Source of the DNA: CAYHPR01 sp964358895
Lineage (GTDB): Archaea > Micrarchaeota > Micrarchaeia > CABMEP01
Assembly: GCA_964358895.1 (NCBI GenBank)
Contig: CAYHPR010000007.1
Location: 1 to 45,038 of the forward strand
DNA length: 45,038 bases
Direction of reading: 5' to 3'
Positions 24,601-33,871 of this stretch are shown here, piece after piece. The notes below the pieces were generated by a model that was not told where the DNA came from, ran no database searches, and saw nothing but the letters and a program-made list of their open reading frames with translations. The number at the start of each line of letters is the position of its first letter. The first letter of the stretch is position 1. The position numbers were made by a program, and so were the translations under genes.

Positions 24601-25467
24601 ATGGCAGAGGCAAGCAAAAGAATGATTAGTGGCCTAGTTATGGCTGTCTTAATTTTCTCATTTATGACAGCTATGCTTTTCGCTCATGAAGGCTCACCGG
24701 ACGCTGAAGTTCTTGAACCAGTTACATTTTCAGTGGAAAACGGAGGGTCAGTTAATCTTGGAACAATTGGCCCAGGACAAACATTATTCATAACAGTTAA
24801 TGGTAAAGCCATTGGCTTGGAAGGAAGGGAAGCAAACTGGGGAGTTCTCGGAGTAGTTGAGACACCGGCAAGTTGGACGTCTGGAGATAGCAAAGTATTT
24901 GCACAACGCATGCAAGCAACAGTTACGGCAGATAAATTTGCTAAAGATGGAACATACAAAGTAAAATTCATACTAACTGAATGTGAAAAGAAAGAAGAGA
25001 AGTGTGAGGCTAAACAGGGACTTGGATCTGTTACGTTCTATGGAACATTGAGTATAAGTAAAAGTGTCCTGAGCACAGTTATGCCAAAAACAGAGATTGT
25101 CACAGGCGTAGGGCAGCCAGCCAGATATGATTTGGTAATTGAGAATAAAGGAACTGCGAACGATGTATTTGAAATCGCATCTGAAGGTGTTCCTGCATGG
25201 TCACTTAAGAAGAATGTGCACGTACCAGCAGGTGGAAAGGTAATAACATTTTATGAGATTGCAACAAAAGAAGAAAAGGAATATACTCCAATCATTAGAA
25301 TTAAATCGCTGTCGAGCGACGAGCTGAAAAAAGAATATACTGTTTCATTTGTCTCGCGTTCTGATGTCATTGGAGACATAAGAGCAACAAAGAACGGCGT
25401 ACTCCTGTTTCCAATAATCCTTGAACCTCTTTACAGTTTAATGGGCATATTGGGATATGTAATTTAA
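24601..25467 (+). CDS. secreted, C-terminally anchored surface protein
   Basis: 288 residues. A signal peptide (LVMAVLIFSFMTAMLFAHE, cleaved around residue 28) is followed by an all-beta region. A first domain (about 35-150) has a cysteine pair in TECEKKEEKCE. A second immunoglobulin-like segment (VVTGVGQPARYDLVIENKGTANDVFEI) follows the CARDB/NEW3 pattern of archaeal surface proteins. A weakly hydrophobic C-terminal stretch (VLLFPIILEPLYSLMGILGYVI) may anchor it. No enzymatic motif. Likely cell-envelope role. Confidence 0.7.
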   Translation: MAEASKRMISGLVMAVLIFSFMTAMLFAHEGSPDAEVLEPVTFSVENGGSVNLGTIGPGQTLFITVNGKAIGLEGREANWGVLGVVETPASWTSGDSKVFAQRMQATVTADKFAKDGTYKVKFILTECEKKEEKCEAKQGLGSVTFYGTLSISKSVLSTVMPKTEIVTGVGQPARYDLVIENKGTANDVFEIASEGVPAWSLKKNVHVPAGGKVITFYEIATKEEKEYTPIIRIKSLSSDELKKEYTVSFVSRSDVIGDIRATKNGVLLFPIILEPLYSLMGILGYVI

Positions 25468-25579
25468 CCACAAGACCGTGTTGCTGTCTTGATCCATAAA
25501 ATAGCTCTTTATATCTTTCTTTACCATCTATCTACACGTATAGCTTTAGGACGAAACGCACGTGTATTGGAGATAGAGT

Positions 25580-26899
25580 ATGTATTCTAAGAAAGCATCA
25601 TCACTTTTGGCTTCAGTAAAGGCATCAATTGGAGATCGGATACGCATAATCCGAGAGGGCAAACAGTATGAAGGATTGGTAATGCCTAGAATTGAAGTTG
25701 GAGACCAAAACTGCATTGTAATCAAGCTCGATAGCGGATATAATGTGGGAATTGATGCTTCAACCATCAAAAAGATTTCACTTATTGAAAAGGCGAAAGA
25801 AAAGAAAAAAGAAGCAAAACCTGAAGACGTTAAACCTTCAGAACAGGATATTGTTATACTTGGATGTGGTGGAACGATCGCATCGAAAGTTGAGTATAAG
25901 ACAGGTGCAGTTTATCCTGCAATCACACCAGAAGAACTTATTTCACTTGTTCCCCAACTTCAAAAGAAAAGGATAAGGAGCAGAACTCTCTTTTCATTGT
26001 TTTCAGAGGACATGGCACCTAAACATTGGCAACTGATTGCCAAGGAGATTGAAAAGGAGTATAAGAGGGGTGCAAAAGGGATAATTCTGATGCATGGAAC
26101 AGATACAATGCATTACACTGCTGCCGCCCTCTCATTTATGATCAAGACACCCATTCCGATCGTATTGGTTGGTGCACAAAGGAGCAGTGATAGAGGGTCT
26201 TCAGATAATCAAATGAACTTGTCTGCAGCTATTGCTGCTGCGGAAACCGATATTGCTGAAGTGATGGTGTGCATGCACGCATCTACCAGCGATGATTTCT
26301 GCCATCTGCACAGGGGAACCAAAGTTAGAAAATTACATACCAGCAGAAGAGATGCGTTCCAGAGCGTAAATGTTAAACCGCTGGCAAAAGTGTTCAATGA
26401 GACTGGGAAGATAGAATTGCTAAATGAAAGCTACAACAAAAGAAACAGCAGCAAACTGGAGATTGATACACGAATCAATCCCAATGTTGGATTGATTTAT
26501 ACTTATCCTGGAATTAAAAATGAATTTGTAAAAAGCCTTTCAAAGTTTTATGAAGGAGTGGTAATTGCAGGTACAGGACTTGGACATGTTCCAACAAATC
26601 CCTTCAATGATCCGTTAGGCAGCTCGATTCTTCCTGCAATAAAAAACTTAGCAAAGGAAGAGATCCCGATGATAATGGCACCTCAAACCATATTTGGAAG
26701 GCTAAATATGAATATTTATTCTTCAGGAAGAGCTTTACTTTTGGCAGGAGTAATTGGAAATTACTGTGATTGGACACCGGAAACTGCAACAGTCAAGCTG
26801 ATGATTGCACTTGGTAGATACAAGAAAATAGATGACGTAAAGAAATTCATGCTCACTAATGTTGCCGGAGAGATTAGCGAACGAAGTGAAGTTATTTAG
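25580..26899 (+). CDS. gatD: Glu-tRNA(Gln) amidotransferase subunit D
   Basis: Asparaginase-like glutaminase subunit of the archaea-specific GatDE. An N-terminal beta-barrel (about 1-70) and charged linker precede the L-asparaginase fold: GCGGTIAS with nucleophile Thr99, and MHGTDTMHYTAAAL with the second catalytic Thr-Asp pair (174-176). 439 residues, standard. It supplies ammonia to GatE for converting Glu-tRNA(Gln) to Gln-tRNA(Gln). A GGAGATAG ribosome site lies just before the ATG. gatE follows after 18 bases. Confidence 0.95.
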   Translation: MYSKKASSLLASVKASIGDRIRIIREGKQYEGLVMPRIEVGDQNCIVIKLDSGYNVGIDASTIKKISLIEKAKEKKKEAKPEDVKPSEQDIVILGCGGTIASKVEYKTGAVYPAITPEELISLVPQLQKKRIRSRTLFSLFSEDMAPKHWQLIAKEIEKEYKRGAKGIILMHGTDTMHYTAAALSFMIKTPIPIVLVGAQRSSDRGSSDNQMNLSAAIAAAETDIAEVMVCMHASTSDDFCHLHRGTKVRKLHTSRRDAFQSVNVKPLAKVFNETGKIELLNESYNKRNSSKLEIDTRINPNVGLIYTYPGIKNEFVKSLSKFYEGVVIAGTGLGHVPTNPFNDPLGSSILPAIKNLAKEEIPMIMAPQTIFGRLNMNIYSSGRALLLAGVIGNYCDWTPETATVKLMIALGRYKKIDDVKKFMLTNVAGEISERSEVI

Positions 26900-26917
26900 A
26901 TCATAAATTGTGATTTT

Positions 26918-28744
26918 ATGGTAAAATGTGGATTAGAAATTCATCAGCGGCTAAATACCAATCATAAGTTATTTTGCAGATGCGATGCGAAGGATAGCGG
27001 AAAAAAGGACGGGGAGATAAAAAGAAAATTACATCCGGTTGTAAGTGAACTTGGCAAGATTGACATTGCTGCCGAATTTGAATCTAAAAAAGGAATGGGA
27101 TTTGAGTATGACATTTATGACAAAGGCTCTTGCTTAGTAGAGGCGGATGAAGAACCACCACTTGAGCTGAATAAAGATGCAACGAAAACGGTGGTTACCG
27201 TATGTTCAATAGCTAATTCTGATATTGTTGACGAAGTACAGATTATGAGAAAGACTGTGATAGATGGATCCAATACTTCAGCATTTCAAAGAACTTCAGT
27301 AATTGGACTGAATGGGAACATAACAACAGAGATTGGTGAAGTACCTATCCAAACTATTGCACTTGAAGAAGAAAGTAGTGGAATAATTGGTGAACTAGCT
27401 GGAAAACCAGAAAGATATAGGTTGGACCGACTTGGAATACCGTTGATAGAAATAGCTACCTCTCCAGTTATTAGGAATGGAAAAGAAGCAAGGATAGTTG
27501 CTGAACAGATTGGCTTGATGCTGCGTGCAACTGGCAAAGTTATGAGAGGAATCGGAACGATTAGACAGGATCTCAATGTATCTGTTGACGGTGGGGCAAG
27601 AGTTGAAATAAAAGGTGTTCAATCATTGGAGATAATTGATAAGGTAGTGGATAATGAAATACGAAGACAAAACTCTCTTATCGAATTGAATAAAGAGATT
27701 ACAGCTATCAGTAGGGAAAAGTTAGCTGTAATGGATGTTACAGAATTGTTCAAAGGAACTGAAAGTAAATTTATTAGAGAAGCAATCTGGAGAAATGAAA
27801 AAGTTCTTGCTGCAAAGTTGCAAGGTATGAAAGGACTTCTAGGAACTGAGTTATATTCTGGATTTAGATTCGGAACTGAACTTTCGGGTTATGCACAGGC
27901 ACAAGGAGCAGGTGGAATTATCCATTCTGATGAGGATATGGGTAAGTATAGGTTTGGATCTGAGATTACAGCACTGGAAAAAAAACTTAGCGTTAAATCT
28001 GCAGACGGGTGGGTTGTGATAGTTGGACCAGAAGAGATATGTAGAAAAGCAATAGAAGCCGTTTATACGCGTGCATATCTAGCGAATGTTCCAGAAGAGA
28101 CAAGAAGAGCTGATGAAGATGGACACACTTACTATTTGCGCCCGTTACCTGGCGCTGCGCGTCTTTATCCAGAGACAGATGTTATGCCATTGAGGATAAC
28201 AAAAGAACTGATAAAGGAAGCTGCTAAAGAGATAACAAATTTTGATGCTATAAAAAATGAGATAAAAAGAAGTCTGAATCCAGAACTTGCAGATAAAATG
28301 ATAAGATCTGAAAAGCTTACACTGTTTAGGCAGATTATAGAGAAATACGAAATTGATCCGACGTTGGTTGCTGTAACACTTGAAGATACAACTAAAACAC
28401 TGAGAAGGGAGGGCGTTACCGTAGAAAAAGTAAGTGATGAAAAGTTTATTGAATTATTTTCGGAATATAGCCGAAGATTCTTTGTCAAGGCAGCCATCTC
28501 TGACATTATCAGAAAACTTGCACAAAATCCAAAATTAACAATATCCGAGATAGTAAAAGAAAATGGGATTGGACGAATAACTGGGACAGATCTTAAGAAA
28601 TTGATAGAAAAAGAAAAGATAAAAGATCTAGGCCAACTTATGAGAGATTATAGATTAAGAGTGGACCCAGAGGAAGCAAAAAAACTTTTGTTTAAACCGG
28701 ATAAACCAGTTAAGCCAATTAAACATGAAAAAGGTGTATATTGA
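26918..28744 (+). CDS. gatE: Glu-tRNA(Gln) amidotransferase subunit E
   Basis: tRNA-binding kinase/transamidase partner of GatD, homologous to GatB. VKCGLEIHQRLNTNHKLFCRC is the signature start; active-site sequences include IALEEESSGI and LDRLGIPLIEIATSP. The GatE-specific AspRS-like insertion spans roughly residues 270-400 (SGYAQAQGAGGIIHSDED), followed by YLRPLPGAARLYPETD and a helical/YqeY tail. 608 residues, normal. GTGATTTT precedes the start codon. It ends in TGA TAA TAA. The presence of gatE besides gatCAB marks the archaeal route to Gln-tRNA. Confidence 0.95.
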   Translation: MVKCGLEIHQRLNTNHKLFCRCDAKDSGKKDGEIKRKLHPVVSELGKIDIAAEFESKKGMGFEYDIYDKGSCLVEADEEPPLELNKDATKTVVTVCSIANSDIVDEVQIMRKTVIDGSNTSAFQRTSVIGLNGNITTEIGEVPIQTIALEEESSGIIGELAGKPERYRLDRLGIPLIEIATSPVIRNGKEARIVAEQIGLMLRATGKVMRGIGTIRQDLNVSVDGGARVEIKGVQSLEIIDKVVDNEIRRQNSLIELNKEITAISREKLAVMDVTELFKGTESKFIREAIWRNEKVLAAKLQGMKGLLGTELYSGFRFGTELSGYAQAQGAGGIIHSDEDMGKYRFGSEITALEKKLSVKSADGWVVIVGPEEICRKAIEAVYTRAYLANVPEETRRADEDGHTYYLRPLPGAARLYPETDVMPLRITKELIKEAAKEITNFDAIKNEIKRSLNPELADKMIRSEKLTLFRQIIEKYEIDPTLVAVTLEDTTKTLRREGVTVEKVSDEKFIELFSEYSRRFFVKAAISDIIRKLAQNPKLTISEIVKENGIGRITGTDLKKLIEKEKIKDLGQLMRDYRLRVDPEEAKKLLFKPDKPVKPIKHEKGVY

Positions 28745-28773
28745 TAATAAATTAGAAAGGAAATAATGATAAT

Positions 28774-29898
28774 ATGAAAATTGCTTTTTTTACAGAAACA
28801 TATTTACCAAATATCGACGGAGTAGTTACTTCACTTCTTAGTGCAAAAAGTGAATTTGAAAAAAAAGGTCACAAATTAGTTATTTTGACAGCAGGTGACA
28901 GAAGAAGGAGTGAAAAGCAAAAGGACACGACGGTCTATTACTTTAAATCTCTGCCATTCCCACCATATCCTTCATATAAATTTGCATTATTTCCGCAAAA
29001 AGAAGCAGAAGGAATATTGAAGAGGTTTAATCCAGACGTAATACATACGCATGGAATGGGACCGATGGGAATGATTGCCCTGCTTATTGCAAAAAAACTT
29101 GGAAAGAAAGTAGTTGGAACGATGCACACCAATATTCAGGAGGCAACACACTACATATCCAGATTCAAGATCGTACAGCGTGTTGCTAAAAAAGTTGCTT
29201 GGGATTATTTGAGATGGTACTTCAACCAGTGTGATGCAGTAATCACTCCAAGTAATTATATGTTGCGAGAATGCGTGAAACACGGAATAAGAAGAGTGTA
29301 TGTTATACCTAATGGTATAAATTTAAATTATTTTAAACCAGGAAAGAGAACTCTATGGAAAGATAAAACGGTTGCACTTTATGTAGGAAGGATAGTAAAG
29401 GAAAAGAATTTGGATGTTTTGATAAAAGCTTCGCGAATTATTCAGAAAAAAGTTCCTAACATCTTATTTGTAATTGTTGGAGCTGGACCTGCAGAAGAAT
29501 ACTATAAGAACATGGTAAAGAAAAACAAAGTAGAAAAACTCTTTGTATTCATCAGCGGTGTTCAACCGGATGGTGTGCTCACATTTTACCAGAATGCAGA
29601 TATGTTTGTTTTCCCATCGGTATTTGAGACTCAGGGATTATCTGGTATAGAGGCATTGGCATGCGGATTGCCAGTAGCTGGTGCGGATTATCTGGCAATT
29701 CCTGAATTTGTTAAGAATGGAAAAACTGGTTACTTGTTCAGTCCTAAGAATATTAATGAATGCGCAAATGCAGTTGTAAAAACTATAAATAATAAAAATA
29801 AAATGAAAAATAAAGCAATTGAGTTCTCAAAGCGTTATGAATTGGAAAAAACTACTGATAAACTAATTAGATTATACACTTCAGTCATTGCACAGTGA
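28774..29898 (+). CDS. GT4-family glycosyltransferase
   Basis: Retaining GT-B glycosyltransferase of 374 residues. The N-terminal domain has TETYLPNIDGVVTSL and DVIHTHGMGPMG; the C-terminal donor domain has LYVGRIVKEKNLDVLI, FIVFPSVFETQGLSGIEALACG-type residues (E-x7-E motif region near 285-296) and YLFSP. Relatives glycosylate lipids (for example diacylglycerol or phosphatidyl-inositol) or surface glycans; the acceptor is not evident here. No membrane helix, so it is probably peripheral on the cytoplasmic face. It lies 29 bases after gatE and may be co-transcribed. Confidence 0.88.
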   Translation: MKIAFFTETYLPNIDGVVTSLLSAKSEFEKKGHKLVILTAGDRRRSEKQKDTTVYYFKSLPFPPYPSYKFALFPQKEAEGILKRFNPDVIHTHGMGPMGMIALLIAKKLGKKVVGTMHTNIQEATHYISRFKIVQRVAKKVAWDYLRWYFNQCDAVITPSNYMLRECVKHGIRRVYVIPNGINLNYFKPGKRTLWKDKTVALYVGRIVKEKNLDVLIKASRIIQKKVPNILFVIVGAGPAEEYYKNMVKKNKVEKLFVFISGVQPDGVLTFYQNADMFVFPSVFETQGLSGIEALACGLPVAGADYLAIPEFVKNGKTGYLFSPKNINECANAVVKTINNKNKMKNKAIEFSKRYELEKTTDKLIRLYTSVIAQ

Positions 29899-29933
29899 AT
29901 AGACCACCGGATAACGCCCACAGAAATAGAATG

Positions 29934-32600
29934 TCAATAGTGGAATGTGTAACGTTTACTTAGAACATCCATCAACTTGTTGACTGGCGCAAGGTTGATC
30001 TTTTTATTCTCTACAAGCAGCTTGAATGTGACGTTAATTTCGCTTGCAGAATGAATGCGATCCATGAATGAACGCATCACAACTTCATCTTCAAAAACAA
30101 CAACTGTCCTACTGGTGAGTGCAGTTGTTATTGCTCTTGAAATTACTTTATCATCTTCGTATATATGCACGTAAACTTTCTCACCGCCAATTGATATCAA
30201 GGTGTCTGCCTCAGTTTTCTGTCCGAATGGAACAAACGGAATGCCTTCGTTTACAAATATGTCCCTTAAGGATCGAGTCATTGCAAGCGTGTGAATAGAC
30301 TTGCCGGATTCCTTCTCCCATTTCCTTAAACCGTAATAGTCTAATGACTTAACTACGTATCCTTCTTCTATTAGTTTGTCAAGGATACGTTCAAGATTGT
30401 AATCACCAATTGCAACAGATCTCCCTCTGTGTAAAACTTTTTTGAAACCTGCTTTTAGATCAACTATAGATAGTGGAGTGAATTGCCAGCGCAAATCCTT
30501 ATTGACTGAATCAAAAACTTCAAGAACTACATCACGCTTCAATGGAATTGCAATTGCTTGAAGTGGCGGAAAGTCTGGAACATCAAGCGCATATCTTATC
30601 TCCTCAGGTCTTGTGATCAGAACTCCAATGCCAAAGAGAATAAGTGTAATAACAATAGCTGCAATATTCTCTGGTTTCTCAAAAATTGATGCTTCTCTTG
30701 AAAAAGCAATGCTTAACGGATAACTGTCCGTACCTAATTTGACTGAAACTGTGTGATTGCCAAATGTCGTGATAGGCCCAGTGTTATATTGAAAACGACC
30801 TGCAGATGCTTCAACTTCTTTCTCATCTTTTCCGTCTATTGAAACAGTTACGTGCCTTAGTCGTGCAGGATAAGGCTCTTTGTCAACATCCTTATAGATT
30901 AAAAATGTGAAGCGGCCTGAAGCGAAATCCAACGTCTCACCATTCACTCTGAAACCTGACACGTGCAGATAAGATTGAGCATATACATTGCGTGCACCAT
31001 TTGTTATACGCAAGATGTAATCGTTGCTAGGCAACGTATTATCGAAACGGTAAGTAGCACGAGAGAGTCTTAGAGATACAGGTTGTGCAGTGATTGGAGA
31101 GAACTGTACTTCGACTCCGTTCTTATTAACGATTGATAAGAATAACTGCTCTGCGCCGCTTCCCGGCTCGCTTAGAGAATACCTCAATTCAAGCGGCTGT
31201 TCTGTAAGCGCTGTTGAGACTGTTTCTTGATCATGTTCAATCGTTCCGCGAGGTCTATCACCGAAAGAAACTTGGAACGACTTTCCAGAAACAGCTGTCA
31301 CATTGTCAATCGTTTTAATTGCCTGGATATAAATGCGACCTGCAGACTTTGTCGGTCTAAATTCCTGACCTCGTGGGATAAATGTCGAAGTAAGTATGCT
31401 TGTTCGGAAAGGGGCGATTGTACTATTGACAGATTGAATCTCCAGATTTCCTCTTGTGAGATCCTTGCCCCAGTATCCTTCGGCCACCACGTCTGCTAAT
31501 TCTTTAGCTGATCGTTCACCACTTGCTGCCCACCAAAAGTCAATCGATGTTGGAAGCATATAGACATAGCCTCCTCCGCCCCAATTTATTGTATATTCAC
31601 CAGTTTGACCAACTATAGTTGGCCTTTCAATTCCCTCTCCGGACGCCACTTGAACATTATAAAGTGCTTCACTGAATGTAAAACGTTTTGGCTTGGAACC
31701 TGAAGGCTCCTTGCCAAATGAAAGGCCGAATCGTGTTTTCAACACATCTTCAGAGATAGGCTGAGGGATTACAGAGGAACCAATCAGTGCACCATCTATC
31801 GGTGAAAGTCCGATATATACTATCACATTCCCTGCTCTTGTGAATTTCTTCATATCAAATTCTTCAAACTCCTGACCAAGCAGCAAAGCAGGGATATTTC
31901 CAGAAGGAACAATCAAGATCATTTTTCTGCTGGCAGGATAAGCTAACAGGTCTTTCACGCTTATCTCTGAGACAGTTAGTCCGCGTTCTGCAAGCCTTTC
32001 TTTCAGTTTAGGGTAAAATTGAGTATATCTGTCTGCAAATTGATAATTGTCTGTACGAAGTATGAATATTTCAGCTGGAAGAGAATCCTCTTGGACAATA
32101 AACGTCGCAGTTATTTTATCGAGATCACTTGCTGTTAAGTCTAAAAATGCATACCATTTTGTTTGCGTTGTCGTACCTGCATCAAGATAACCTGCTTCTC
32201 CAAGAAATGCATCAAATGAAGGAGGTATTGGTTTTGCAATTGAAGGAGGAATAACGGGAGGTTGTGCACCAATCCTAAAATAAACGTAAACGCCATAAAG
32301 GAGGATAAGAAAAATGGCTGCAATTGCAATTAAAATTGCGCTTGGCCCTTTTTGAGACATCGGTCCTGAAGGCCCAATGGCTGCAGGTACTCGAAATTTT
32401 TGTCTGGCTCCTTTTTCCTTCTCCCTATCTTTTTTTGGCTTAAAGATTGAGGATAAATAAGAACGGATTACTTCGGGAGTTAGTTCATCTGTCCGTTTAA
32501 CAAATCGTTTAACTGGCGTGAATAGCTTAGAGATATTGAAGGTGTAAACAACTCGGTGTATTCTTGCCTTGAGTCTTTTCTTGTTTTTATCTTCATCCAT
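29934..32600 (-). CDS. large two-TM component of the pilus/secretion locus
   Basis: 888 residues from the ATG at 32600 (a GTG three codons earlier is less likely). A basic cytoplasmic N-terminus (1-87) is followed by TM1 (AILIAIAAIFLILLYGVYVYF), then a beta-rich extracytoplasmic region of about 540 residues with several Ig-like stretches. TM2 (IAAIVITLILFGIGVLI, about 645-661) and a cytoplasmic C-terminal part of about 225 residues follow; the latter includes a winged-helix-like segment (DYNLERILDKLIEEGYVV) and an alpha/beta domain. It may be the scaffold or channel-associated element of the system; no homologous VirB subunit is recognised. A TATA-like box near 32633 suggests an extra internal promoter. 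Confidence 0.7.
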   Translation of the reverse strand: MDEDKNKKRLKARIHRVVYTFNISKLFTPVKRFVKRTDELTPEVIRSYLSSIFKPKKDREKEKGARQKFRVPAAIGPSGPMSQKGPSAILIAIAAIFLILLYGVYVYFRIGAQPPVIPPSIAKPIPPSFDAFLGEAGYLDAGTTTQTKWYAFLDLTASDLDKITATFIVQEDSLPAEIFILRTDNYQFADRYTQFYPKLKERLAERGLTVSEISVKDLLAYPASRKMILIVPSGNIPALLLGQEFEEFDMKKFTRAGNVIVYIGLSPIDGALIGSSVIPQPISEDVLKTRFGLSFGKEPSGSKPKRFTFSEALYNVQVASGEGIERPTIVGQTGEYTINWGGGGYVYMLPTSIDFWWAASGERSAKELADVVAEGYWGKDLTRGNLEIQSVNSTIAPFRTSILTSTFIPRGQEFRPTKSAGRIYIQAIKTIDNVTAVSGKSFQVSFGDRPRGTIEHDQETVSTALTEQPLELRYSLSEPGSGAEQLFLSIVNKNGVEVQFSPITAQPVSLRLSRATYRFDNTLPSNDYILRITNGARNVYAQSYLHVSGFRVNGETLDFASGRFTFLIYKDVDKEPYPARLRHVTVSIDGKDEKEVEASAGRFQYNTGPITTFGNHTVSVKLGTDSYPLSIAFSREASIFEKPENIAAIVITLILFGIGVLITRPEEIRYALDVPDFPPLQAIAIPLKRDVVLEVFDSVNKDLRWQFTPLSIVDLKAGFKKVLHRGRSVAIGDYNLERILDKLIEEGYVVKSLDYYGLRKWEKESGKSIHTLAMTRSLRDIFVNEGIPFVPFGQKTEADTLISIGGEKVYVHIYEDDKVISRAITTALTSRTVVVFEDEVVMRSFMDRIHSASEINVTFKLLVENKKINLAPVNKLMDVLSKRYTFHY

Positions 32601-32637
32601 ACCACTCACTTTACACAGGAACTGCGCACATAATTAT

Positions 32638-33411
32638 TTATTCTCTCGATGTCAGATATCCTTCTCTAACCATCTTGTTTAGTAGCTGCTCAACACGTGA
32701 CTCGCTAACTTTGTTTATTCTAGCAAAATCTGCGATATTAATCTCGTATTGGTGTTCTGAGAGCCATGACTGTATGTGTGCCATAAGCACATCATCAGAA
32801 ACTACTTCGAGTTCTTTAATTCTGATAAGAAGATCATTTTCCTTTGCCTTCAGCTCTAAGTTAGCCTTTGATAACTCGTCATTAGCTTCAACAATTTCCT
32901 TGAGCTGTTTTCGCAACCTGTCTGTTTCTTCTTTCAATGCATCGTATCTTGAATATACTTCATCGTATGTAGACGCAGTATATTCAAACAAACGAGATGC
33001 GATCCCGTCTATAACCTGATAGAGCTGAGCGTGATTAATGAAGTAAACGTTCTCGAGTAATGTTAGGATATTTAACAGATATCTGATAACTTCAAGTCTT
33101 CTTTTCTTTGGACTCACATCAGGGACATAACTGTAGATTATCTCAATGCTATCTTGATTTAGATAAATAATTGAAAACAGATAGGGATTTTTTCTTATAT
33201 CGCGCCGCTCTACATTGACTAGCACTACTGATCCTTTGGCTTCGATAATTTCAAGGAATTGAAGTGGTGCAAGAACTGAAACAACATCAGTTATCTCCTT
33301 AACGCGTTTAGCTTCAATCTTAAACCCTTCAACAAGAGGTTCAAGAATTTCTTCTCCCTTTGCTCCGACTGGATTCTGTTGTGGAGTTGACAGAGAGGAC
33401 GGGATTGCCAT
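32638..33411 (-). CDS. coiled-coil protein with C-terminal winged helix, pilus locus
   Basis: 257 residues. An alpha/beta N-terminal domain (about 20-125) precedes a long coiled coil (YDALKEETDRLRKQLKEI and on, about 150-205). The C-terminal winged-helix-type segment reads INIADFARINKVSESRVEQL followed by LNKMVREGYLTSRE. No TM helix, so it is cytoplasmic. It starts 1 base after the stop of the two-TM gene upstream, so translation is coupled. It could be a regulator of the locus or a cytoplasmic assembly factor; family not recognised. Confidence 0.65.
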   Translation of the reverse strand: MAIPSSLSTPQQNPVGAKGEEILEPLVEGFKIEAKRVKEITDVVSVLAPLQFLEIIEAKGSVVLVNVERRDIRKNPYLFSIIYLNQDSIEIIYSYVPDVSPKKRRLEVIRYLLNILTLLENVYFINHAQLYQVIDGIASRLFEYTASTYDEVYSRYDALKEETDRLRKQLKEIVEANDELSKANLELKAKENDLLIRIKELEVVSDDVLMAHIQSWLSEHQYEINIADFARINKVSESRVEQLLNKMVREGYLTSRE

Positions 33412-33412
33412 T

Positions 33413-33871
33413 TTATCTCCTCTTCTTCTCTATCCTTTTCGGCTTAACTGATTTGCTTGGCTTGATCGTAACCGGCGAACCCTCTCTTAGCGCTGGGAAA
33501 TACTGATACAACGATAGAGAAGCCATTATGAAAACAAGTACTAAAAGGAAAAGGATTGCTTGAAGAATGCTGACGATACTGCGGTTAGGATTGAATATTG
33601 CAACTAGGACCAGTATCACGCCTAGAACTGCACCGATCCCTGCAGAGGTCATCAGAGAACGTTCAAAACGCTCCCGTCTTTTCTTTGCTTCTTCGAAATG
33701 CTCCGCACAAACAACAAGCTCGTTGCCCGTTGAAACACCAAGTCTTTTTTTCGCTGCGCGTATGAAACCAATAACGATGTCGTCCTTTATCGGAATTCCT
33801 TGTTTCTCTTCCTTATCGATAATGCATACTCTTGTCAATAAATCACCACTCAACACGCCGAGACTATTCAA
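33413..33871 (-). CDS. two-TM protein of the pilus/secretion locus
   Basis: 152 residues. A soluble N-terminal region (1-72) contains a charged helix (EEAKKRRERFERS). Two TM helices follow (SAGIGAVLGVILVLVAIF and ILQAILFLLVLVFIMASL), then a very basic tail ending KPKRIEKKRR. It overlaps the end of the ATPase gene by 8 bases, so the two are translationally coupled. Possible inner-membrane partner of the ATPase; not recognised as a named VirB subunit. Confidence 0.65.
   Translation of the reverse strand: MNSLGVLSGDLLTRVCIIDKEEKQGIPIKDDIVIGFIRAAKKRLGVSTGNELVVCAEHFEEAKKRRERFERSLMTSAGIGAVLGVILVLVAIFNPNRSIVSILQAILFLLVLVFIMASLSLYQYFPALREGSPVTIKPSKSVKPKRIEKKRR

Noticed and set aside
29934..32600. 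PD-(D/E)xK nuclease-like domain in the C-terminal cytoplasmic part
   Set aside because: The segment around DTLISIGGEKVYVHIY lacks a proper ExK after the aspartate, so no nuclease claim is supported.
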